A stretch of DNA of 33,066 nucleotides, from assembly GCA_964517585.1 (NCBI GenBank), contig CAZFCB010000013.1:1-33066 (forward strand), read 5' to 3'. Positions 15,520 to 22,128 of this stretch are shown here, piece after piece. Under the pieces are notes generated by a model. It saw nothing but the letters and a program-made list of their open reading frames with translations. It did not search any database and had not been told where the DNA came from. Source of the DNA: JAGORY01 sp964517585 (lineage in GTDB: Bacteria; Patescibacteriota; Gracilibacteria; Peribacterales; Peribacteraceae). Made by a program: the position numbers and the translations under genes. Position 1 is the first letter of the stretch. Every line of letters begins with the position of its first letter.

Positions 15520-16965
15520 ATGCTCCAGCGTTTCCGTGAATCACTGTCGCTGATACTCGTTGCAGTGTTGCCGATACATGCGCTGCTCGTCACGATGACA
15601 ACGCACATGCTGCAGGGGCAGCATCATGCGCCACTTGTCATCATCGCACTGTGGAAAGAGGTGCTACTTGCCGTTCTTGTCGTTCTCGTACTGATAGAAA
15701 TTGTCAGAATGAAAGAGTCGGAACTCCAGCATTCGGTATGGAAACTCGATATGCTGGATTGGTCGATTGTCCTTGCAGTTGCCCTTGGCATTACCGTATC
15801 GCTTTTACATGGCGCAGGGTCATCCTTTGGCCACCTCAGCCTTGTAGACAAACAATTTCTGTTTGGATTTAAGTATGATTTTTTACCACTGGTCGTGTTC
15901 TTGTTCTTACGAAGAGTGCCATGGTCGAGAAATTTTATGGTTGTAGCAGCTCGTACCATTGTCATGATTGGTATTGTCGCTGCGCTTTTTGGCATCCTAA
16001 CACTTTTTCTCCCACTCGAATTCTTTACATCCATTGGCTACTCGGACCTTCACTCACTGTATCTACCAAATGCTGCCATAGCCTCATTCCAGTTTCTGGA
16101 AGGTACACAGATTCGTCGGATTCAAAGCTTCATGAGTGGACCAAACCAGTTTGGCCTCTGGCTTCTTCTACCATTGGCGGCCAATCTTTTGCTATTCGTT
16201 AAATCATTTCGAGAGCATCGTCGCATGGATTCCTTCTTGTATGTCGGTGGAGAGATACTCATCATCACAGCACTTTTTCTCACATATTCGAGGTCAGCGT
16301 GGATCGGTGCAGCGGTCATTGTATGTATATTTTTCATCCTGCTCTTGCGTCATTATCTTGCCAGCGTGTTCCGTCGGACACTTGTTGTGGCCGGAGTGTG
16401 CTTGCTTACTTGCTTCGCTATCGTCGTTGGTGTGTATGTTTCACCGCACATTCTTGTCCGCACACAATCCTTCAAGGGACACGTAGAAAAACCGCTTGCA
16501 GCACTACAGATCATCCGCGCACATCCTTTTGGCCTTGGCCTTGGTACTGCGGGTCCCGCGAGTAATCGGCTCAGTGATGCATGCGTATTCTTTGATATTG
16601 GTGCCGATTTTTCGTGGGCAGCAAACCATAAGAATTTCTGCGTCTTCATCGGAGGTATCCAAAAACTTCCTGCAGACAATGCGTGCGACTGTCCACTGCT
16701 GACGGAAAATTGGTACGTACAGTGGGGAGTAGAAATGGGCATCGCCGGTCTTTTCTTGTCGCTTGCGATTGTTGTCATTGTCCTTGTATATGGTTTTCGA
16801 TTTCCGACGAACGATCTACGTATGGTGCCCGTACTTGCGTTTCTCGGTGTCGCAGTCGGCGGCATCTTTCTTCATGCGTTTGAAGATGGCGCAGTAGCCT
16901 ACTCCCTCTGGTTACTCCTGAGTGCCTCCAGACTAACTCTTGAGCCAGAGACATCTGGCTCATAA
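15520..16965 (+). CDS. O-antigen ligase/polymerase-like (Wzy_C) membrane protein
   Basis: A 481-residue protein with about eleven membrane helices and the Wzy_C/O-antigen ligase signatures: RRIQSFMSGPNQFGLW (residues about 199-214), TYSRSAWIG (255-263), and a large outer loop (about residues 312-410) holding KPLAALQIIRAHPFGLGLGTAG and ENWYVQWGVEMGIAGL. Such proteins polymerize lipid-linked oligosaccharides or attach them to lipid A, proteins or the wall. Since CPR bacteria are thought to lack LPS, a polymerase or glycan-protein ligase is more plausible. Four cysteines in the outer loop (CVF, FCVF, CDC) are unusual and could form disulfides. It starts 11 nt after wecB; a -10-like TAAAGT overlaps the wecB stop, 8 nt from ATG. 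Confidence 0.82.
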   Translation: MLQRFRESLSLILVAVLPIHALLVTMTTHMLQGQHHAPLVIIALWKEVLLAVLVVLVLIEIVRMKESELQHSVWKLDMLDWSIVLAVALGITVSLLHGAGSSFGHLSLVDKQFLFGFKYDFLPLVVFLFLRRVPWSRNFMVVAARTIVMIGIVAALFGILTLFLPLEFFTSIGYSDLHSLYLPNAAIASFQFLEGTQIRRIQSFMSGPNQFGLWLLLPLAANLLLFVKSFREHRRMDSFLYVGGEILIITALFLTYSRSAWIGAAVIVCIFFILLLRHYLASVFRRTLVVAGVCLLTCFAIVVGVYVSPHILVRTQSFKGHVEKPLAALQIIRAHPFGLGLGTAGPASNRLSDACVFFDIGADFSWAANHKNFCVFIGGIQKLPADNACDCPLLTENWYVQWGVEMGIAGLFLSLAIVVIVLVYGFRFPTNDLRMVPVLAFLGVAVGGIFLHAFEDGAVAYSLWLLLSASRLTLEPETSGS

Positions 16966-17003
16966 AACTTGTGTATCTTCAATATTCGAGTAGCCAGAGC
17001 TTC

Positions 17004-17012
17004 TGCTATGCT
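17004..17012 (+). promoter_or_regulatory. Extended -10 element of guaA
   Basis: TGC-TATGCT (hexamer 17007-17012), 6 nt before the ATG at 17019. It supports that ATG over the start at 16971. Confidence 0.55.
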
Positions 17013-17018
17013 CACGCC

Positions 17019-18860
17019 ATGGGCACATCTCCGCACTTTGCATCGCTCGTCATTTTGGATTTCGGAGGACAATATGCGCATTTAATAGCAAGTCGTGTCA
17101 GAAGATTTGGATGTAAGTCTTTCATCCTTCCTTCGGATACAGACGCGTCTCTCTTGAAAGATGCAGCTGGCATCATCCTTTCTGGTGGCCCACAGAGTGT
17201 GTATGCAGACGGAAGCCCACAAGCAGATCCGGCACTTCTTTCACTCGGAATTCCTGTTCTTGGCCTTTGTTACGGACATCAATGGATGGCTCATGCAGCA
17301 GGTGGAACCGTGTCTCCAGCCATCGTAAAAGAATATGGACTAGCGACCATCAATGAAGTGAATAACGATAGCCCGCTCTTCCAAGCATTACCAAAGGGCA
17401 GCGAGGTGTGGATGTCGCACGGTGATGAAGTTTCTACGCTTCCGCCTGGCTTTGTGACGACTGCAAGTACAAAAGATTGTCACAACGCTGCAATGATGGA
17501 TGTTGCACGCCGCCTTTTTGGCATACAGTTCCACATCGAAGTTACGCACACCAAGCACGGGATGGATATCCTGCGTAGATTCGTCGATGTCTGCCGACCC
17601 GAACCTTGGTCAGTGCAGAGCTACGCCACAAACATACGTGAGGATATGAAAAAAGAGGTTGGAGACAAAAAAGTGTTCATGCTTGTCTCTGGTGGCGTGG
17701 ACTCCACTGTCGCGTTTACGTTGCTCAACCAAGTTCTGGGTCACGATCGCGTGACGGGACTTCTCATCGATACCGGTCTCATGCGTCAGGGTGAAGTTGC
17801 AGCGATTCAGAAAGCATTTGAACCTCTCGGTATCAAGAATCTCCATATAACAGACGCATCAGAAGAATTTTTTCGAAATCTGCAAAATGTGTATGATCCT
17901 GAAGCGAAACGCAGGATCATCGGGAATACATTTCTTGAGGTTCAGAAGCGTGTTTTCGATGAGATGGGCCTCCATCATACTGAGCCACAAGCTACTGGCC
18001 ATACGCCAATTACCCCTTCTTGGCTTCTCGGGCAGGGGACTATCTACCCAGACACTATTGAAACAGGTGGAACAAAGCACTCAGATACCATTAAAACGCA
18101 TCATAACCGTGTGGAACTTATTCAAAAAATGATGGAAAAAGGCCTAGTAGTAGAGCCATTGAAAGAGCTCTACAAAGATGAGGTGCGACAACTTGGCGAG
18201 GAGCTGGGGCTTCCGCATGATCTCGTCTGGCGACAGCCGTTTCCAGGCCCAGGTCTCGGGGTAAGAATCTTATGTGCTAAGAGTCCGGTCGTCGTGGAAA
18301 GTGAGAAGTGGAAAGTGGAAAGTGCAGCATGGGAGTTTGACAGCATTCCTTTGCCAGTTCGTACTGTCGGAGTACAGGGGGACGGACGGACGTATCGTCA
18401 TGCGCTTGCACTTTTTTCGAAAGACAAAATTCCGTCCGATGCGCATTACGGACTTGCTACATCCATTCCAAACGCAAGTCGTGTCTTTAGCCGAGTTCTC
18501 ATGTGTTTATCGCACTCTCAGTCCTTCGCGCCAATTTTTACACCAACGATGATCAGTAAAGATATCGCTGACCTCCTTCGGTCTGCCGATAACATTGTTG
18601 ATGCAGAAGTTCGTCGTGCAAAACTATACGATCGCATCTGGCAATTCCCCGTTGCTCTTTTGCCGATGGGTTCTTGTGACGGAGGTCATTCCATTGTTCT
18701 TCGGCCTATAGAATCCACAGACGCGATGACAGCTGCGGCGTTCCGACTGCCTGAAGCGCTTCTTAGGCGTATGACGGAGAAGATACTTGAGGTCAAAGGC
18801 ATCGATGCGGTTTTTCTTGATCTCACGAACAAACCACCTGCCACTATTGAGTGGGAGTAA
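17019..18860 (+). CDS. guaA: GMP synthase (glutamine-hydrolysing), long form
   Basis: Converts XMP to GMP using glutamine and ATP. 613 residues. The class I amidotransferase domain comes first (LVILDFGGQYAHLIASRVR; catalytic C84 in GLCYGHQW; FHIEVTHT with the His-Glu pair). Then comes the ATP-pyrophosphatase domain (P-loop VSGGVDSTVAF; GQGTIYPDTIE; FPGPGLGVRIL). The C-terminal part is longer than the E. coli enzyme (525 residues). The strand-loop LPVRTVGVQGDGRTY occurs ahead of a helix-strand unit IADLLRSADNIVDAEV...FPVALLPMG, and the protein ends KPPATIEWE, an arrangement like the duplicated dimerization region of human GMPS. An insert (V426 onward, VESEKWKVES) at 18294-18321 is encoded by GTGGAAA-type heptamers. 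Confidence 0.95.
   Translation: MGTSPHFASLVILDFGGQYAHLIASRVRRFGCKSFILPSDTDASLLKDAAGIILSGGPQSVYADGSPQADPALLSLGIPVLGLCYGHQWMAHAAGGTVSPAIVKEYGLATINEVNNDSPLFQALPKGSEVWMSHGDEVSTLPPGFVTTASTKDCHNAAMMDVARRLFGIQFHIEVTHTKHGMDILRRFVDVCRPEPWSVQSYATNIREDMKKEVGDKKVFMLVSGGVDSTVAFTLLNQVLGHDRVTGLLIDTGLMRQGEVAAIQKAFEPLGIKNLHITDASEEFFRNLQNVYDPEAKRRIIGNTFLEVQKRVFDEMGLHHTEPQATGHTPITPSWLLGQGTIYPDTIETGGTKHSDTIKTHHNRVELIQKMMEKGLVVEPLKELYKDEVRQLGEELGLPHDLVWRQPFPGPGLGVRILCAKSPVVVESEKWKVESAAWEFDSIPLPVRTVGVQGDGRTYRHALALFSKDKIPSDAHYGLATSIPNASRVFSRVLMCLSHSQSFAPIFTPTMISKDIADLLRSADNIVDAEVRRAKLYDRIWQFPVALLPMGSCDGGHSIVLRPIESTDAMTAAAFRLPEALLRRMTEKILEVKGIDAVFLDLTNKPPATIEWE
18294..18321 (+). repeat. GTGGAAA heptamer array inside guaA
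   Basis: Four tandem heptamers: GTGGAAA, the variant GTGAGAA, GTGGAAA, GTGGAAA, then GTG. They are read in the same phase as in trmD (V-E-S-x-K-W-K-V-E) and lie between the ATP-pyrophosphatase domain and the C-terminal dimerization region. Confidence 0.92.
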
Positions 18861-18897
18861 ATTCATGCTGTACAACGATTCGATTCGCAAAATCTAG

Positions 18898-18903
18898 TAT
18901 ACT
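18898..18903 (+). promoter_or_regulatory. -10 element of ECF sigma gene
   Basis: TATACT, 8 nt before the ATG at 18912, in the 51-nt gap after guaA. Confidence 0.55.
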
Positions 18904-18911
18904 TCGCTTCC

Positions 18912-19484
18912 ATGGGTAACGAGGCACTGCCACCGGATGAACTGAAGGAGCTTGCGAAACGTGCGCAGGATGGCGATACCGAAGCATTCGGTAAGATTTA
19001 CGATGCCTTCCTTACGCCAGTCTATCGGTACGTCGTTTTTCGTTTTCCTCAGGAACTTGCAGAAGATTTGGTTGCGGATATTTTTGTGAAAGCGTGGGAA
19101 AAGATTCATACCTATAAGGCGTACGCAGGTATTCCATTTTCTGCGTGGCTTTTTCGTATCGCACGACACTCCGTCATCGATGCATACCGAAGTCAGCGCG
19201 GATTTGAAGAGCTCACAGAAGACTTCATCGATGATGATGTAGGCAATGATCCAAAGACGCGCACCGAGCGAGCACTCTCGATCACCACAGTGCGTGCCGC
19301 GCTTGAAAAACTTCCGAAAGATTATCGTGACGTCATTCTTCTGCACTATGTTGCAGGGCTTGGTCACGGTGAAGTCGCAAATGCTATGCGCATGACCGAA
19401 GGCTATGTTCGCATCCTCAAGTTTCGTGCACTCAAAAAATTGGAAACACTACTCCCCAAAGATCCTCATCATGATAATGTTTGA
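18912..19484 (+). CDS. ECF-type RNA polymerase sigma factor
   Basis: A 190-residue sigma-70 family factor with only regions 2 and 4, as in ECF sigmas. Region 2 covers about residues 22-95 (FGKIYDAFLTPVYRYVVFRF, the core-binding stretch LVADIFVKAWEKIHTY, and the -10 recognition part FSAWLFRIARHSVIDAYR). Region 4 covers about 121-180, with a helix-turn-helix GHGEVANAMRMTEGYVRILKFRALKKL. The next gene encodes a single-pass FecR-domain protein with a cytoplasmic N-terminus, which is the usual position for a sigma regulator. The stimulus is unknown. It has its own -10, so autoregulation would need a different promoter type than ordinary ECF -10 sites. Confidence 0.9.
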   Translation: MGNEALPPDELKELAKRAQDGDTEAFGKIYDAFLTPVYRYVVFRFPQELAEDLVADIFVKAWEKIHTYKAYAGIPFSAWLFRIARHSVIDAYRSQRGFEELTEDFIDDDVGNDPKTRTERALSITTVRAALEKLPKDYRDVILLHYVAGLGHGEVANAMRMTEGYVRILKFRALKKLETLLPKDPHHDNV

Positions 19485-19501
19485 TGTTTCTGTATCCCTT
19501 G

Positions 19502-19529
19502 CCAAAATTATAGTTTTTTCTCCAAAATT
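19502..19529 (+). promoter_or_regulatory. Direct repeat CCAAAATT, two copies 20 bp apart
   Basis: CCAAAATT at 19502-19509 and at 19522-19529, a spacing close to two helical turns, in the 98-nt gap between the sigma factor and the FecR-domain gene. It is immediately followed by the palindrome TTCTG-TAA-CAGAA (19529-19541). Candidate binding site for a regulator; no clear sigma70 promoter is seen for the FecR gene. Confidence 0.35.
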
Positions 19530-19582
19530 TCTGTAACAGAAGTCTGATATTTCCGTTTTAATAAGCGCAAACTGCCTTTTCT

Positions 19583-21493
19583 ATGCCTATCGAAGATTCC
19601 CTACGGCACATCGCTCAAAATGTCACTCCAAGTGACACGCAGCGTCGTACCATACAAGCGCGTATGGAGGCTCGTATTCGTCCCAATACGCTTCTCGAAG
19701 TAGCCTCAAGAACACAGCCAAGTCCGGTCCTGCATCGCACTCTACGGGAGCAGATTCTCCGAGCAATTCAGCCGACATTAGGACAGAATTTAGGATCATT
19801 GGCAAGCAGTATTGACCTTTCATCCACCAGCATGCAGACGCTGCGACATGTCATTCTTGCACGTCTCCAGCCACTCCAAGCTGCCCCCATGGTTCACCGT
19901 GGGTTTAAGTGGGCTGCAACCTTTGCGCTTATTCTTTTGGTGGTTCGTTCAATGCCGCTCGTTCTTCTTGCGCCAGCGCAGGCTGAATTAGGCGTGCAGC
20001 TTGTACTAGGCGGCGAGAAAGTTTCTGTTTTTTCCGGAGGAGTGTGGTTTGATGTCACTGAAAATCAGATCCTCAAGCATGCAGTGATGGTCAGTACCGG
20101 CCATGCTGGAGCAACGCTTATCCTTAATGACGATGGTGTGCTTAGGCTTGCTCCGAATACCACCGTGAAACTCCATGACATGGGTGACCGACCTCAACTG
20201 TATGCCGAGGGACCAACAGCTACTCTCGTTCGCGGCAAAGTGTGGGCACTTGGACTGTTGCCTCCCATTGCTGGAGAGCTTGTCATCGAGACGTCGAACG
20301 GAACACTAGAGCTGACTGCTGGCAGCGTTTCCCTTGAAGATGATGGCAAGGGCTCTGTCATCGTTGCAGTGTATGACCGAGGCATCACTCTCCATAACGA
20401 TAAGCAAACATCATTCCTTGTTTCAGGTGAAAAAGCTGCTGTGAAGCAGGGCAAGACATTCAGTATCCAACACATGAAGACACAAGCATTCTCAGATATG
20501 TGGGTGAAGAATAATCTTTCACAGGACGCAGTGCATCGCTCGGAAATTGCAAAGCTGCAAGAAGAGCGTCGTATAGAACTTGCAGGCATTCTGCCAACAT
20601 CGTTCTTGTATTCCGCGAAACGCATTGCGGAAGAGGTCGATGTACTCTTTACGATGACGCATGATGGTCGGACTGAAAAGCGCGTACAACAAGCAAATAC
20701 ACGCCTCAGCGAAGCACTCTCACTCATGAAAGATGGTCAGGAATCGCAGGCACTGACTCCGCTCGCAGAGTACAAAAAATCGATTATCGCACTTGCCGCA
20801 GATGAGAATGATAACCTCGTACAATATCTCATTAAAAAACAGATTGCTGATGCCAGCGCATCTCTTGGTACGTCGGACAAAAATCCAGATGCTAGTATCG
20901 TGCTACTGACTGATGCAGTGACGCAAGTGGGCGCCGCTATTCCCAACGCCAATTTGAAGCCGCGTGACATTGAAGGATATGTACTCGTTGATCGGCTCAT
21001 GATGATTAATCAGATACTTTCGCAAAAAGAAGATGCATCAGTCGCTGTTGTTGCCTATGCAGAAATTAGTCCATATATCGCTGGTCTCCTTGCGGAGAGC
21101 GGAGGAGCGCATCCTCTTCTTCAGAAAGAAGCACGTTCATTGCTCGTTACTACATCGTCACTGTTAAAAACTGCTTCTCTCACAAATGCTGGTCCAGAAT
21201 TTGCCGCAATGGAATCAAATATTGGCAAATATTTACCGCCAGAACCTGAGAGAGTTCTCGTTACTGAAGAAGAACTGAATAGTCAAATACAGGAGATTGT
21301 GAAGCGTATTTTTATCTTCCGTCAGCCAATTAGTCGGTACAACCAACTGCTTGCTGAGATGCGCGATCTTGAGAAAAATCCACATCGCGGAACATTGCTC
21401 CGGCGCTTAAAGAGTGCCTTACCTGTCAGGCTCGGTGAATATGTAAATACTGAGATCCAGAAACTTGGCGATGAGCTCAAAGACAGGTCGTAG
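19583..21493 (+). CDS. FecR-domain single-pass membrane protein, probable sigma regulator
   Basis: A 636-residue protein. The cytoplasmic part (residues 1-108) contains three similar 12-residue motifs, at T23-P34, T53-P64 and T86-P97, of the form T-[IL]-[RQ]-x-x-[IMV] and ending [IL]-[RQ]-P. A membrane helix follows (about 109-133). A FecR domain (about 140-300) includes SVFSGGVWFDVTE, GATLILNDDGVLRLAPNTTVKL and ATLVRGKVWALG. The last 330 residues are mainly helical with heptad-like stretches and no recognizable motif. FecR-type proteins relay an outer signal to a sigma factor; the ECF sigma gene directly upstream fits this. The role as anti-sigma or activator cannot be decided from sequence. 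Confidence 0.8.
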   Translation: MPIEDSLRHIAQNVTPSDTQRRTIQARMEARIRPNTLLEVASRTQPSPVLHRTLREQILRAIQPTLGQNLGSLASSIDLSSTSMQTLRHVILARLQPLQAAPMVHRGFKWAATFALILLVVRSMPLVLLAPAQAELGVQLVLGGEKVSVFSGGVWFDVTENQILKHAVMVSTGHAGATLILNDDGVLRLAPNTTVKLHDMGDRPQLYAEGPTATLVRGKVWALGLLPPIAGELVIETSNGTLELTAGSVSLEDDGKGSVIVAVYDRGITLHNDKQTSFLVSGEKAAVKQGKTFSIQHMKTQAFSDMWVKNNLSQDAVHRSEIAKLQEERRIELAGILPTSFLYSAKRIAEEVDVLFTMTHDGRTEKRVQQANTRLSEALSLMKDGQESQALTPLAEYKKSIIALAADENDNLVQYLIKKQIADASASLGTSDKNPDASIVLLTDAVTQVGAAIPNANLKPRDIEGYVLVDRLMMINQILSQKEDASVAVVAYAEISPYIAGLLAESGGAHPLLQKEARSLLVTTSSLLKTASLTNAGPEFAAMESNIGKYLPPEPERVLVTEEELNSQIQEIVKRIFIFRQPISRYNQLLAEMRDLEKNPHRGTLLRRLKSALPVRLGEYVNTEIQKLGDELKDRS

Positions 21494-21506
21494 TGCTTTT
21501 CCTCGT

Positions 21507-21536
21507 TTGACTTCTGTGATCAGTCTCCAGTACCTT
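21507..21536 (+). promoter_or_regulatory. Predicted promoter of efp
   Basis: TTGACT (21507-21512), 18-bp spacer, TACCTT (21531-21536). The leader would be about 18 nt; no Shine-Dalgarno sequence lies before the efp ATG. Confidence 0.4.
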
Positions 21537-21560
21537 TCTTGAGATTTTCTTCCCTTTTGT

Positions 21561-22124
21561 ATGTATACGCTTACCGATCTAAAACCTGGACGAGCAGTGA
21601 CGATTGATGGAGACCCATACCTCATCATGGCTTCCCAATTTGGTCGTAAAAGTATGAGCAAGGCTAACATGCAGTGCAAACTGAAAAATCTTAAAACGGG
21701 TTCTATTGTTGCCCGTAACTTTCAGGGTTCAGAGAAGGTTGAGCCTGCTGAGGTTGGCTATCGTCACGTACAGTATTTGTACGGTTCCGAGGGGAAGCGT
21801 TCTTTCATGGATTTGCAGACATACGATCAATTTGATTTGCAGGACGACACCGTCGGCGATGGCGTCAAATTTCTAGTGGATGGCATGGAGGTGGATGCGC
21901 TCATGTACGAAGAAAAACCAATCGGTATTAAGCTTCCTGTCACAGTTATTCAGGAAGTGGTCGAAACATCACCTGGTCTTCGTGGCGATACTGCGCAGGG
22001 CGGAGATAAGCCTGCGAAGCTTTCCAGTGGCGCAACGATCAACGTGCCTCTCTTCATTAACCAAGGGGACAAAATCAAAGTGAATACGGAAACAGAGGAA
22101 TACGTGGAACGTGCTGCAAAATAG
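21561..22124 (+). CDS. efp: Translation elongation factor P
   Basis: Relieves ribosome stalling at polyproline stretches by entering between the P and E sites. 187 residues with three beta-barrel domains: KOW-like domain I (residues 1-62), the central OB domain (EVGYRHVQYLYGSEGKRSFMDLQTYDQF) and the C-terminal OB domain ending NVPLFINQGDKIKVNTETEEYVER. The domain I tip loop, usually PGKGxA around a modified Lys or Arg, here reads QFGRKSMSKAN, one residue longer and without the PG pair. No EpmA/EarP-type modification gene is in the window. It converges with the subtilase gene at a 4-nt gap. Confidence 0.94.
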   Translation: MYTLTDLKPGRAVTIDGDPYLIMASQFGRKSMSKANMQCKLKNLKTGSIVARNFQGSEKVEPAEVGYRHVQYLYGSEGKRSFMDLQTYDQFDLQDDTVGDGVKFLVDGMEVDALMYEEKPIGIKLPVTVIQEVVETSPGLRGDTAQGGDKPAKLSSGATINVPLFINQGDKIKVNTETEEYVERAAK

Positions 22125-22128
22125 TAGC

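Noticed and set aside
20194..20727. 177-codon open frame antisense to the FecR-domain gene
   Set aside because: Ser/Thr/Arg-rich shadow translation; the plus-strand FecR domain is convincing.
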